Shown: piece by piece, positions 8,126-17,381 of the stretch | How the letters are laid out: every line of letters starts with the position of its first letter | Numbering within the stretch: position 1 is the first letter of the stretch | DNA from: Bdellovibrio bacteriovorus | GTDB taxonomy: Bacteria > Bdellovibrionota > Bdellovibrionia > Bdellovibrionales > Bdellovibrionaceae | Length of the DNA stretch: 64,000 nucleotides | Assembly: GCF_001592745.1 (NCBI RefSeq) | Contig: NZ_LUKD01000001.1 | Span: 1,868,914 to 1,932,913, forward strand | Direction of reading: 5' to 3' | Made by a program: the position numbers and the translations under genes | Notes under the pieces: model-generated | What the model saw: only the letters and a program-made list of their open reading frames with translations | What the model was told of the DNA's origin: nothing | The model's database searches: none

Positions 8126-8953
8126 TTATTTGATTTCCCTCGCCATTTCTTTGTTCCTCATGGCTGCCTTTTCAAAGCTAATGCGCAAAGCGCGTTCGAT
8201 TTCAAGCTCGCGCATGGACTGAAGTCCAGCTGCCGTGACGCCTTTCTTGGAGGTCACACGGGCCTGCAGATCTTCAACACCTTCTCGGGCCTGCGCTGCC
8301 AGCAAAGACGCTCCCACAAAGGTTTCGATCGTCATCAGGCGGGCTTCTTCGTTAGAAAAGCCATGCTCTTCGATCCAATCCTGCCAGTACATCATCATCT
8401 CAAAGACAAATCCGGTTCCACTAGAGCAAGAAATCATCAAGGCTTCAAATTGATCCTCATCGCCGACTTTGATCACACGGCCTAAAGGTGCGAAAAGATC
8501 TTCGACGGTGCTTTCTAAAGCTGTGTCATCGTCATCATTTAGAAGATAGCCGATGACGCCGCGACCGATTAGGGACGGTGTGTTCGGCATAACACGAGCT
8601 AATCGCGCCCCTTGAATGAAACGTTCCAGTTTTTCCATGCGAATGCCGGCAGCAACGCTGATCACGATTTTATGTTCGTCAAAAGCGCGAGTGACCGGCT
8701 CAAGAGCGTTGAGCAAGTCTTGAGGCTTCACCGCCAGAATAATAATGTCACAGCGATCGATCAATTCATCGTTGCTGGACACGGGATTGATTTTAAATTG
8801 TTCTTCTAGTTTTTGAAGTTTACCGGGAGTGCGGTTGGAGGCGAAAATGTTCTTTGCCGGAACTCCGCCTTCAACGAGACCCTTAATCATGGCTTGAGCC
8901 ATGTTTCCTGCACCCAGAAATCCTACTTTTTGCGTTTTCAACAGTGGGTTCAT
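8126..8953 (-). CDS. proC: Pyrroline-5-carboxylate reductase
   Basis: A 275-residue cytoplasmic enzyme reducing pyrroline-5-carboxylate to proline with NAD(P)H. The N-terminal Rossmann motif is VGFLGAGNMAQAMIKGL (residues 11-27). Other family signatures are ILAVKPQ, RVMPNTPSLIGRG and, near the C-terminus, the P5CR signature region ARVTSKKGVTAAGLQSM. Length is normal. The ATG lies 44 nt downstream of the yggS stop in the same orientation. Confidence 0.96.
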   Translation of the reverse strand: MNPLLKTQKVGFLGAGNMAQAMIKGLVEGGVPAKNIFASNRTPGKLQKLEEQFKINPVSSNDELIDRCDIIILAVKPQDLLNALEPVTRAFDEHKIVISVAAGIRMEKLERFIQGARLARVMPNTPSLIGRGVIGYLLNDDDDTALESTVEDLFAPLGRVIKVGDEDQFEALMISCSSGTGFVFEMMMYWQDWIEEHGFSNEEARLMTIETFVGASLLAAQAREGVEDLQARVTSKKGVTAAGLQSMRELEIERALRISFEKAAMRNKEMAREIK

Positions 8954-8997
8954 GTTACTCCAGAACGCAGCCTGTATTATCTGCGACTAAAATAATC

Positions 8998-9657
8998 CTA
9001 CCTTTTGATGGGGCGTTCGCCAAACAAAATAGTCCCAAGACGCAGGATTGTCGCTCCTTCTTCGACGGCGACGGCATAATCGTGACTCGTGCCCATTGAC
9101 AGCTCATTCAGTGGATGAAGTTTCAGGTCCGTTTGACTCTTCAGCTCCTCCATCAGTTTGCGAAGCTCCTGAAAGTAAGGACGTACTTCCTCGGGGTTTT
9201 CGGTTAATGGTGGCATGGTCATAAATCCATTAATTTTTAGGCATGGAAGAGACGTCAGCTCTTTCCAATGCTTCTTCAGACTATCTTTGTCAAAACCGCC
9301 CTTTGTTTCTTCCTGAGCAACATTGACCTGAATCAGGATGTTTTGCTGAACATTTTTGTTTTCGCATTGCCGGCTTAAGACTTGAGCGAGTTCCAATGAA
9401 TCCACGGAGTGGATCAAGGCGAACTTTCCGGCGACATACTTCGTTTTATTTTTTTGCAGATGGCCGATCAAATGCCATTGAATATCGGAAAGATCCTGCA
9501 AGTGCTCGATTTTATCTAAAGCCTCTTGCACGTAATTTTCACCAAACATTCGCTGCCCTTCATTATAAAGAGCGCGAATTTTTTCTTCCGGCTGTAATTT
9601 AGAGACAGCGAGGATGCGGGCAGGGGCTGTTTGCTTATGAAGCTCTTTTAAGTCCAT
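8998..9657 (-). CDS. yggS: PLP homeostasis protein (YggS/PLPBP family)
   Basis: A 219-residue PLP-binding TIM-barrel protein without known enzyme activity, involved in pyridoxal phosphate and amino-acid homeostasis. K20 in ILAVSKLQPEEKI is the expected Schiff-base lysine. Further signatures are HLIGHLQKNKTKY and SMGTSHDYAVAVEEGATILRLG read in two parts, with LFGER near the end. It sits upstream of proC and divIVA, as in many bacteria. Confidence 0.95.
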   Translation of the reverse strand: MDLKELHKQTAPARILAVSKLQPEEKIRALYNEGQRMFGENYVQEALDKIEHLQDLSDIQWHLIGHLQKNKTKYVAGKFALIHSVDSLELAQVLSRQCENKNVQQNILIQVNVAQEETKGGFDKDSLKKHWKELTSLPCLKINGFMTMPPLTENPEEVRPYFQELRKLMEELKSQTDLKLHPLNELSMGTSHDYAVAVEEGATILRLGTILFGERPIKR

Positions 9658-9678
9658 GCCCTCACTGTAGCAGAAAGC

Positions 9679-10521
9679 TTACTTCAGGTCGACAAATTGA
9701 GGTTCTTGCGCACCCAGCTTTTTCGCCGCTTCCAAAATGAACTGTTTGTGTTTTGAAGCGTAAGTGTACTCACCATATGTATGGCAATCTGGAGCCTTGT
9801 CGTGAGGACCACGCGTGATACCTGCAACGATAAGTCCGTCTTTAGATTCTAGATAAGCCGGGCCGCCAGAGTCGCCACTGCAGGCCCCTGAACGCAACTG
9901 ATCTGTTACGAGAATTGTCTCCCACACTTTAGCCAGTGGAACTTGAGTGTAGTTCAACCCATCGGATCTGACGCCTTTGACGTCATCAATCAAACCATAT
10001 CCAGCAAGAAGTAAAGATTGACCCTCTTCTAATTGTGTTTCTGGCGCAAGTACTGGAACAACAAGGGTGCCCGCAGGTGCTTTGCTTTGAAGACGAATGA
10101 CGGCAACGTCATTGATGCCAGTTACCGGATAACCCGTGTCATCGAAAATCATCTCGTAACCTGAATGTCTTTCAAAGTTTTCGACCGTCAGAAGGCGAGT
10201 GTCAGAAAGCTCTTTAGGAAGATCGGTACCAAAAAAGATCCAAACGTCCGAAGGCTTTTCTGTGTATTCCAAGCAGTGGCTTGCGGTCAGAACTAGGTCT
10301 TCTGAAATCAAAGTACCAGTACAAAAAGAATAAGGTTTGCCATCGTACTTTGCAATAAGGGCAACTGTTGAAGCTGTCACTCTATCTTGAGGCAGCGCCG
10401 CGGACCCATTCACGATCGAAGTATTTTTATTATCCAAATTTAAAGAAGACGTCTTGCTATCCGTACAAGCTGTGAAAAGCAAAGCGGCAGACGCAAGCAA
10501 AAGAGATGATCGAACGTTCAT
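9679..10521 (-). CDS. Trypsin-like serine protease, lipoprotein
   Basis: A 280-residue S1-family protease. The signal peptide ends in a lipobox, LLFTAC, so C19 is likely lipidated. IVNG at residues 36-39 resembles the trypsin activation site. The catalytic triad is visible: H82 (TASHC), D138 (NDVAVI) and S218 (GDSGGP). It is probably surface- or periplasm-anchored and may act in prey digestion or envelope processing; that role is inferred from the lifestyle. The intergenic space after yggS (21 nt) suggests readthrough into the yggS-proC-divIVA run. Confidence 0.9.
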   Translation of the reverse strand: MNVRSSLLLASAALLFTACTDSKTSSLNLDNKNTSIVNGSAALPQDRVTASTVALIAKYDGKPYSFCTGTLISEDLVLTASHCLEYTEKPSDVWIFFGTDLPKELSDTRLLTVENFERHSGYEMIFDDTGYPVTGINDVAVIRLQSKAPAGTLVVPVLAPETQLEEGQSLLLAGYGLIDDVKGVRSDGLNYTQVPLAKVWETILVTDQLRSGACSGDSGGPAYLESKDGLIVAGITRGPHDKAPDCHTYGEYTYASKHKQFILEAAKKLGAQEPQFVDLK

Positions 10522-10598
10522 GAAAGCCCCCCTCGGGTGATCGAACCGAAGGTATCAGAGTTTTCTCAAAAACACTAAATTTTGAAGGGTGTAAACAA

Positions 10599-10630
10599 AA
10601 TGGACAGCACTATTTACAGGAATGCTGTCC
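10599..10630 (-). terminator. Possible terminator after maf
   Basis: GGACAGCA (10602-10609) pairs exactly with TGCTGTCC (10623-10630) across a 13-nt loop. On the minus strand the stem is followed by ATTTTGTTT, a weak U-tract. It lies between maf and the protease gene. Confidence 0.5.
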
Positions 10631-10649
10631 CAGCGAACATAGGCCACAC

Positions 10650-11246
10650 TTATAGATTTAAAAATCCTATTTCCACGAGGAGGTGTTTTACTAAATTCAT
10701 AGGAAGTCCCACTACGTTATCAAAAGGGCCGTCGATTTTTTGAACGAACTTTCCGCCCCCGCCTTGGATGCCATAGGCACCGGCTTTATCCATGGGGTCA
10801 CCCGTGTGTATGTAGTCCCAAATTTCTTGGTCACTCAAATCTTTGAAATGAATTTGCGTTGTCTCAATTTGAGAAATCTCTTTGCCGGTGGAACTATTCA
10901 TCACGCAAACCGCAGTGATGACTTCATGAACATGCCCCGACAAAAGTTTTAAAATGCGATAGGCATCGTCTTTATCGGAGGGCTTTCCGAGTGGGGCCCC
11001 ACCGAAAATAACTTCGGTATCGGCCGTTAAGATGACGAAGGGGCTTGTGCGACTGGACTTCAGAACCTCATGGACCGCTCTGGCTTTACGTCTAGCAATA
11101 TCCAAAATCTGATCGTTTACATTCAGGTTTTTGTTAGGAATTTCCGATACTTTAGATGGAACCACGTCAAAGTCAAAACCAGCTTCTTTAAGAAGTGCAC
11201 GACGACGTGGAGACTCTGATGCCAAGACAAGTTGAAGTGGTGTCAT
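10650..11246 (-). CDS. maf: Maf-family nucleoside triphosphate pyrophosphatase
   Basis: A cytoplasmic house-cleaning NTP pyrophosphatase of the Maf/YhdE/YceF family. Motifs are LASESPRRRALLKEAG at the start, ILTADTEVIF near the middle with the catalytic aspartate, GKPSDKDDAYRIL, and DKAGAYGIQG. A GTG start at 11273 would add nine residues (MPLCVQVNL), but Maf proteins normally begin just before the LASxSPRR motif, so the ATG at 11246 is preferred. It is divergent from tadC. Confidence 0.92.
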   Translation of the reverse strand: MTPLQLVLASESPRRRALLKEAGFDFDVVPSKVSEIPNKNLNVNDQILDIARRKARAVHEVLKSSRTSPFVILTADTEVIFGGAPLGKPSDKDDAYRILKLLSGHVHEVITAVCVMNSSTGKEISQIETTQIHFKDLSDQEIWDYIHTGDPMDKAGAYGIQGGGGKFVQKIDGPFDNVVGLPMNLVKHLLVEIGFLNL

Positions 11247-11275
11247 GAGATTTACTTGAACACAAAGAGGCACAA

Positions 11276-12184
11276 ATGGGAAGCGCAGAATTAATGCTGA
11301 TTCTAGGCTTGCTACTCGCGGGAGTGGCGGTGTTCCTATTTGTAAATTCCATCTTCGCTAGTAACACCGACAAACAGCAACTTTCATGGGCCAACAATGA
11401 TGAGCCGGTGAAGTCTAAGAATGCAATTATCAATTTTTCGCGTCCGTTGGTGCATCAGTTCACTTTGCAACATGCCTTAAGAATTCGCAGTGAGGGCTAT
11501 CGCAAACGGGTTCGTAAATACATTAAAACCTCGGGGCTTTCGGCAGAAATCAACGAAGATGAATTCATCGGCTTGCAACTTTTATGGGGCGTGATGTTCC
11601 CTATCTTCTTGTTGATCATGAACTTCTCTTTGCAGTTAGGTCTGCCAGTTCCTATGGTTATCGGTGTGGGCTTGATGGGTTTCTATCTGCCACAAATTCA
11701 TGCCAAGGGTGAAAAAAAACGTCGTGAGCTTTCGGTGCGTGCGGATCTTCCTTTTTTCATCGACCTACTGGCTTTGTCTGTTGAAGCTGGTTTGGATTTC
11801 TTTTCGGCTATTCAAAAGATCGTGGACAAAGCACAAGGCACAGAAAGTGTGCTTGCCGATGAGTTGGGAACAGTTTTGAAGGATATTAAAATCGGTGCTT
11901 CCAAAACTCAGGCTTTGAAAGACATGGCTGAGCGTTTGGACATGAACGAAATTACAAGCTTCGTTGCCGTTCTTGTGGATGCGGAATCAACGGGTGCCAG
12001 TATTTCTCAAGTGTTGAAGGACCAATCCGTGCAAATGCGTCTGGAAAGATTCGTTCGTGCGGAAAAAGCCGGTGCGAAAGCATCACAAACCATTCTGATT
12101 CCTTTGATGTTATTTATTTTACCAGCGGTCTTCATTATCGTGTTTGGACCGGTGGCCGTGTCCTTTATGTACGGCGGGAAATAA
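11276..12184 (+). CDS. tadC: TadC-like type II secretion system F-domain membrane protein
   Basis: A 302-residue inner-membrane protein with an N-terminal TM (residues 1-24), a paired TM region near 100-145, a cytoplasmic GspF domain (LPFFIDLLALSVEAGLDF, then GASISQVLKDQ) and a C-terminal TM near 275-298. This is the TadC layout of Flp/Tad pili. No TadA, TadB or pilin gene is in this window; instead it heads an operon with DUF192, three FHA proteins and a PP2C-like protein. AAGAGG precedes the ATG by about 5 nt. Confidence 0.88.
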   Translation: MGSAELMLILGLLLAGVAVFLFVNSIFASNTDKQQLSWANNDEPVKSKNAIINFSRPLVHQFTLQHALRIRSEGYRKRVRKYIKTSGLSAEINEDEFIGLQLLWGVMFPIFLLIMNFSLQLGLPVPMVIGVGLMGFYLPQIHAKGEKKRRELSVRADLPFFIDLLALSVEAGLDFFSAIQKIVDKAQGTESVLADELGTVLKDIKIGASKTQALKDMAERLDMNEITSFVAVLVDAESTGASISQVLKDQSVQMRLERFVRAEKAGAKASQTILIPLMLFILPAVFIIVFGPVAVSFMYGGK

Positions 12185-12186
12185 AG

Positions 12187-12537
12187 ATGATGGCAGCTTT
12201 GATTAACAAAACGACAAATCAAACTTTAGTTCCGGATCTGAAAGTCGCAAAAACTTTCTGGAGTCGTGGCAAGGGGCTTTTGGGTCGCGCCTCGTTACCT
12301 CAAGAAGAAGCATTGTGGATTTTAAGATGCAACAGCATCCACACATTCTTCATGCAGTTTTCCATTGATTGTGTATTCGTAGATAAAAACTTGAAGGTCA
12401 AAGCGATCTTCGAAGATGTTCGCCCGGGACGCTTGGTTTTCCCTGTATGGGGAGCCAGTTCCGTTATTGAAATGTCAGCAGGTTCAGTCAGCAAAATGAA
12501 AGTCAGCGTGGGAGATCAACTTTATGTGGGCGCTTAG
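12187..12537 (+). CDS. DUF192 family protein
   Basis: A 116-residue protein with the DUF192 signature: FWSRGKGLLGRASLP near residue 24, then HTFFMQFSIDCVFVDKNLKV and the C-terminal VIEMSAGSVSKMKVSVGDQL. The family's function is not established. It starts 2 nt after tadC (an alternative ATG is 3 nt further in) and overlaps the next gene by 14 nt. DUF192 genes often lie next to Tad genes. It lacks the signal peptide some homologues carry. Confidence 0.88.
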   Translation: MMAALINKTTNQTLVPDLKVAKTFWSRGKGLLGRASLPQEEALWILRCNSIHTFFMQFSIDCVFVDKNLKVKAIFEDVRPGRLVFPVWGASSVIEMSAGSVSKMKVSVGDQLYVGA

Positions 12538-14188
12538 GATTTTAACCGGCCCTCAAGCGGGACAAATTATCGAGCTTAAGATGGGGAAAAACCTCATTGG
12601 CCGTGCTCCGCAGTGTGATATCAAGTTGGTTTCTCCGGGTGTTTCCAAAGAACATACCGAAGTCGCTGTCTTTAAAGAAAAAATTGTGATCACTGATTTG
12701 AAATCCAGCAATGGCACTTACTTAAATGGAATCCGTATTCAAAACGGCATCATGCGATTGGGTGATAAGCTTGGTGTTCATGATATTTTGGTAGATGTAA
12801 TTCCCGCGCCTGAAGCTCGTCCGCAAACACCTCGGCCTCAACAGGGACAAAGTGTTCCTGCACCAATGCCTTATTATGGCGGAGGAGCAGCTCCACAAAT
12901 GCCTCAGCAGATGGGAATGCCGAATGGAATGCCTCAAGGTATGCCGCAGCCGATGGGAGCAATGCCTGGCGCCGCACCCGGTGCTCCGGCTCCAGCGCCT
13001 GCATATCAGCAAGGTGGATTTAAAGGTTTGATGGATAAGGTCAACGATTACTTGGATCGAGTGGCTTTACCTGGAGTTTACAAACTTCCGCAATTCTTAG
13101 AATTAAAATTGGTTCTATTAGGCTTTGTGGCTCTATTCATTTTCTCGACGACCTTGCTTTCTATGATTCCGATGGTGGCAATCACAAGAGCCAGTATCAT
13201 CAGTGAAAGTAAACGTCGTGCGGCTTCTATTGCAAGAACATTGGCGACAATCAATCAAGCGGCGCTTATTCAGAATAGCTATTCGTCACTAAGCACAAAT
13301 GCAGCCGAGGCCGAAGACGGCGTGAAGCAGGTTTTGATTGTGCAACAGTCTGACGGAATGATTTTAGCCCCAGCAACCCGCGCAGGAACGACGCCGGACT
13401 TGCCGTTCGTACACAGAGCGCGTACTGAAATGCGCCCTCAGTCCGTTGAAGTGGATTCCACAACTATTGGAGCAAGCTTCCCGATCGGGCTCTTTGATCC
13501 AAATACAGGTGAGCAAGCCGTGAAAGCTCATGCCATTGTTCTTTATGACATAGGAAGTCTGGCTTTTGATGACGGCAGAGCGATCAGTTTGTTCATGCAG
13601 ACACTCGTGATTGCGTCACTGATAGGTCTCTTGATTTACTTCTTCATGTATAAACTTATCGAGTATCCGATTGTGACTTTGAACGCGCAGTTGGACGCCG
13701 CGATGAGAGAAAAGAAAGACAACACGCAAGTAGACTTCCAGTTCCCGGCACTTCAAGCCCTGATTGGAAATATCAACAGTCTTTTAACTCGCTACATTCA
13801 TGGCGAGGCTGACAATGGGGCCGGAGCTGCGGGCTTCGTCAATAAAGACGGGGAAGCAGAAAATTTAGTGCAGCTGATTGGTTTTCCATCCATTGCGATC
13901 TCACGCGAAGGTCGAATTATCGCGTGCAGTGCCTCATTTGCTCAAGTTGCTAGGGCGGAAGTGGCGCAACTGCAGGGTCATATGTTTAACACTATCCCTG
14001 ATGCGGCCCTTCAACAGAACCTGGATGGTCTTCTTGCGCGCACGCGCGAAAATCCGCGAGCTATTCACACCGACCAACTCGAATTCAGTGGTCACTTGTG
14101 TATCTTGAGCTGTCAGGCGATGTGCTCTAGCGGACAAGAAATTGACTATTACATCGTGACAGTTTCACCGACAGAAGGGGGCTCTTGA
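12524..14188 (+). CDS. FHA domain-membrane sensor-PAS protein
   Basis: A 554-residue protein with a receptor-like plan. An N-terminal FHA domain (about residues 20-92) keeps its phosphothreonine-binding residues: IGRAPQCDI, SKEH and SSNGTYLNG. A Pro/Gln/Met-rich linker follows (95-165). TM1 is near 195-222. Then comes an extracytoplasmic region of about 135 residues, TM2 near 357-380, and a C-terminal PAS-like domain near 448-548 (FPSIAISREGRIIACSASFAQV). There is no kinase, HAMP or methyl-accepting domain. It probably links an envelope signal to the neighbouring FHA proteins; this is inference. Confidence 0.75.
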   Translation: MWALRILTGPQAGQIIELKMGKNLIGRAPQCDIKLVSPGVSKEHTEVAVFKEKIVITDLKSSNGTYLNGIRIQNGIMRLGDKLGVHDILVDVIPAPEARPQTPRPQQGQSVPAPMPYYGGGAAPQMPQQMGMPNGMPQGMPQPMGAMPGAAPGAPAPAPAYQQGGFKGLMDKVNDYLDRVALPGVYKLPQFLELKLVLLGFVALFIFSTTLLSMIPMVAITRASIISESKRRAASIARTLATINQAALIQNSYSSLSTNAAEAEDGVKQVLIVQQSDGMILAPATRAGTTPDLPFVHRARTEMRPQSVEVDSTTIGASFPIGLFDPNTGEQAVKAHAIVLYDIGSLAFDDGRAISLFMQTLVIASLIGLLIYFFMYKLIEYPIVTLNAQLDAAMREKKDNTQVDFQFPALQALIGNINSLLTRYIHGEADNGAGAAGFVNKDGEAENLVQLIGFPSIAISREGRIIACSASFAQVARAEVAQLQGHMFNTIPDAALQQNLDGLLARTRENPRAIHTDQLEFSGHLCILSCQAMCSSGQEIDYYIVTVSPTEGGS

Positions 14189-15339
14189 TGAGTGCTGCGC
14201 CTCAGGTGAAAGACACAATTAAATTTAATATTGAAGTGACGAAGGGTCCGCATGCGGGTCTGAAGTCCACTTTTGCCAAAGCGTCAGTCACTATAGGTCG
14301 TGGTCCTGAAAATGATATCGTTCTTTCCGGGGATCCACGCACCAGTCGTCAACATGCCGAAATTAAACAGCGCTCGGGTCACGAGTTTGTGATCGTCAAT
14401 CTAAGTCAAAAAAACTATGTTTTGGTGAATGGCCAGAATATTCAGTCCGAAATCATTAACAATGATTCGGTGATTCAGATTGGTGATACAGAAATTCGTT
14501 TCCATGCTGAGTTGCCTCCGTCGGTTTCTCAATCGGCGCCGTTGGCATCTCCGACAGCTTCGATTTTAACTCCGACACCATCCCCCGTAACGCCGCAGAT
14601 GCCGAAGCCGCAAGCGCCGACACCTCGTCCGATGCCTACACCGAATGGATCGCAGGGTTATGGCGGATTGCCAACGATGCCAACTCAAGGAATGCCACCC
14701 GCTCAGCCCATGGCTTACGGAGGATATCAGCCTCCACCTCCAGGAGCGGGGCCGATGCCAGGTCCAGCACCCCGAGCAGCCGGTGGTGGTCCTTTAGCAA
14801 ATCCAAAAGTTCGCTTTTATGGAATCATCGCGATCGTCGCGATCGTCGGATGGTGGTTCTTTTCATCGTCGGATACAAAAGCGAAAAAAGATCCTAATGC
14901 GATTCGGACCAGTTCTATCAGTATGCAAGACGTGATGGATGCGGAAAAACGCTCGCAAGAGCTTCTGACCATCAAAAAAGAAAAATACGATTCGATTCAA
15001 TATCGTCGTGCTCAGGAGAACTTTATCAAGGGCTTCCGCGACTTTCAGCAAGGTCAGTATGCCCGTGCGAGAGAAGCATTTCAGGTTGTATTAAACCTGG
15101 ACCCTGACAACGAGCTGGCAAAACGTTATTATCATTTATCGAAGATCAAGTTTGATGAGTTGGTTAAGTTTAATATGATTCAGGGCAATCGTTATAGAGA
15201 GAAAAGAAACTGGCGTATGTGCCAGTCAAATTATCAGAACGTGCTGACGATGCTTCAAAATCGTAAAGATGATCCTACATTTAAAGAAGCGAAGCAGTTT
15301 TATGAAGAGTGTACTTTGAATTTGGAGGGTAGATTCTAA
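14188..15339 (+). CDS. FHA domain-TM-TPR protein
   Basis: 383 residues from the ATG that overlaps the previous stop (TGATG); a TTG one codon upstream is a poorer start, and GGGGG lies just before. The FHA domain (about residues 15-105) has IGRGPENDI, SRQHAEI and LVNG. A Pro/Met-rich linker leads to one TM near 207-227 (FYGIIAIVAIVGWWFF). The C-terminal half is helical with TPR character (FQQGQYARAREAFQVVLNLD). The FHA end faces the cytoplasm, so the TPR end would be outside it. It is probably a structural partner in the Tad-linked assembly. Confidence 0.75.
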   Translation: MSAAPQVKDTIKFNIEVTKGPHAGLKSTFAKASVTIGRGPENDIVLSGDPRTSRQHAEIKQRSGHEFVIVNLSQKNYVLVNGQNIQSEIINNDSVIQIGDTEIRFHAELPPSVSQSAPLASPTASILTPTPSPVTPQMPKPQAPTPRPMPTPNGSQGYGGLPTMPTQGMPPAQPMAYGGYQPPPPGAGPMPGPAPRAAGGGPLANPKVRFYGIIAIVAIVGWWFFSSSDTKAKKDPNAIRTSSISMQDVMDAEKRSQELLTIKKEKYDSIQYRRAQENFIKGFRDFQQGQYARAREAFQVVLNLDPDNELAKRYYHLSKIKFDELVKFNMIQGNRYREKRNWRMCQSNYQNVLTMLQNRKDDPTFKEAKQFYEECTLNLEGRF

Positions 15340-17381
15340 TGGCCCGCCTCAAAGTCCGCCTGCGTGGCAAACCTGTTTACGATATCCAGCTTACGGAGGA
15401 TCGCACTTATGTAGCGGGCCGCAAGGAGGATTGTGATATCGTATTGCAGCCAGAAAAAGGCATCTCTCGCGAGCACTTTAAGCTGTCATTTGTGAGTGGT
15501 GCGTGGACTGTGGATGTGATCTCTCGCTATGGTGATATCACTTATAAGGGTGAGCCCGTACAACAGTTCGCCTTAGAGCATGGCAGTCAGTTTTCTATTC
15601 CGCCTTATGAATTTGATTTTGTTTTAACGGCCGCAACAACATCTGATGAGTCGGTGGCCCCAGCACCCGATTATGGTGGAGGCACATCCGCAAATCTTCC
15701 AGCTGTGCAAGGCGAAGGTTCCGACGGCTTTGGTGGCAGTGAAGAAAAGACTGTCATTGGGGTGGCACCGCAAGTGGCCTACATCAAAATCATGGATGGT
15801 CAAAATAATGAACCTAAAGAACTGATCCGACTTGATGCCGGAGAATCCTGGGTTGCGGGCCGCGAATCTTCGTGCCACATCCAAATTCGCGATCAGCGCG
15901 TCAGTCGTCGCCAGTTCGAAATTCGTCGTGCAGGCTCTCAATATGTGATTATTGATCTAGGCAGCGTGAACGGAACTTTGTTGAACGGAAACCCGATTTC
16001 GTCAAGTGATCCGACGACCATTCGTTCAGGTGATGCGATCAGTGTTTTAACCAATTATTTGTATTTTGAATTGCACGACGCCGGTTTTCAAAGCCGTTTA
16101 GAGCTGGTCAATGTGCCGCCACCAAATCCTTTGGTTCAGGTTGGCAACGACGCTTTGCCGATGGAATATCAGCAGCAGCAACAGAATGAATTGATGGCAT
16201 ATCAAGGTGGTATGGCACCGATGCCTTACCAACCGCAAATGCAGTATCCCGGAGCTCCGATGCCACACCAGGCACCCGCGGCTACCGGAAAATTTGATTT
16301 CCAAAAGAATCGACCTAAGATTATCGCGGGGGCGGTGCTATTGTTAGCGCTGGCTTATTTTTTTAGCGGAGACGACTCGGCAAAACCTCCAACACCTCAG
16401 CCAGGGGCTTCGTCGGCGCCAGGCTCACCTTTAGAAATCTTCAATAAGCTTCCGCCCGAGCAACAAGCCTTGGTTCGTCAGCGCTATAAAGATGCGAAGA
16501 ACCTGTACATGCAAGGGAAGTATCAATTAGCTCAAGACGAAATCATCAAGATTCAAGAACTAGTTCCTGATTATGAAGACATCAGAGAGATTGAACGTCT
16601 TTCGAAAGAAGCCATTTTCATTCAAGAGCAGCAACGTCGCCAAGAGCAGATCGAAAAGGCGAAAATAGAAACAGAAGAAAAAATTCAGAAGGCCGCAGCG
16701 GAATGTCAGAAGAAAATCAACCCTGATATCACCATGCCGGAAATTGAAGAGTGCTTAAGCGACGTGATGCAGTTTAATCCAGAGCACCCGAAGATCGTAG
16801 ATCTGAAAATGCAGGTGGAAAACATCACGACCCAAAGAGATGCTAAAGCGGCTGAAAGAGCGGCCTATCAATCTCAAGTGTCGAAGCTTCGTGCTATTTA
16901 TAACAGCGCGGAACAGGTTCATAAAAAAGGAAAGCCGTTGGATGCGATTGCCGCTTATGAAAGAGTGATTGCCGCGCAATTGCCAGACCCTAATGGCTAT
17001 AAAGGTCAAGCGAAGCGCAATATCGCCTCGATCCGCCAAATGATGAATTCTAAAACGGCCTCTTTGCAAGGTGAGGCAGAAAAATTTTATCAAGCGCAAA
17101 ACTTAAAAGGCGCGATCATGTCGCTGCGTAAAGCACGGGTGATGGATCCCACCAACCCAGATCTTCCCGAAAAGATCGAACGCTACACGGGTGAGTTGCG
17201 CAAACAAATGATGACGATCTATCAGGAAGGCATTCTTGAAGAAAGTTTTGGTAACGTCGACGGCGGTGAATCTAAGGCCGGAGCCAAAGACAAGTGGCGA
17301 AAAATTCTGGAACTCGATGTTCCAGACGGCGAGTACTACAAAAAAGCATATATCAAGTTGAAGAAGTATGGAGCACTTTAG
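15339..17381 (+). CDS. Double-FHA-TM-TPR protein
   Basis: A 680-residue protein starting with TAATG overlap. FHA1 (about residues 20-95) has AGRKEDCDI and SREHF but YKG in place of the usual NG turn. FHA2 (about 160-245) has AGRESSCHI and SVNGTLLNG, but SRRQF replaces the usual SRxH, so the histidine is lost. A Gln/Pro/Met-rich linker precedes a TM near 328-345. The remaining 330 residues are charged helices with TPR-like repeats. Both FHA domains are therefore slightly degenerate, and phosphothreonine binding is uncertain. Confidence 0.75.
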   Translation: MARLKVRLRGKPVYDIQLTEDRTYVAGRKEDCDIVLQPEKGISREHFKLSFVSGAWTVDVISRYGDITYKGEPVQQFALEHGSQFSIPPYEFDFVLTAATTSDESVAPAPDYGGGTSANLPAVQGEGSDGFGGSEEKTVIGVAPQVAYIKIMDGQNNEPKELIRLDAGESWVAGRESSCHIQIRDQRVSRRQFEIRRAGSQYVIIDLGSVNGTLLNGNPISSSDPTTIRSGDAISVLTNYLYFELHDAGFQSRLELVNVPPPNPLVQVGNDALPMEYQQQQQNELMAYQGGMAPMPYQPQMQYPGAPMPHQAPAATGKFDFQKNRPKIIAGAVLLLALAYFFSGDDSAKPPTPQPGASSAPGSPLEIFNKLPPEQQALVRQRYKDAKNLYMQGKYQLAQDEIIKIQELVPDYEDIREIERLSKEAIFIQEQQRRQEQIEKAKIETEEKIQKAAAECQKKINPDITMPEIEECLSDVMQFNPEHPKIVDLKMQVENITTQRDAKAAERAAYQSQVSKLRAIYNSAEQVHKKGKPLDAIAAYERVIAAQLPDPNGYKGQAKRNIASIRQMMNSKTASLQGEAEKFYQAQNLKGAIMSLRKARVMDPTNPDLPEKIERYTGELRKQMMTIYQEGILEESFGNVDGGESKAGAKDKWRKILELDVPDGEYYKKAYIKLKKYGAL

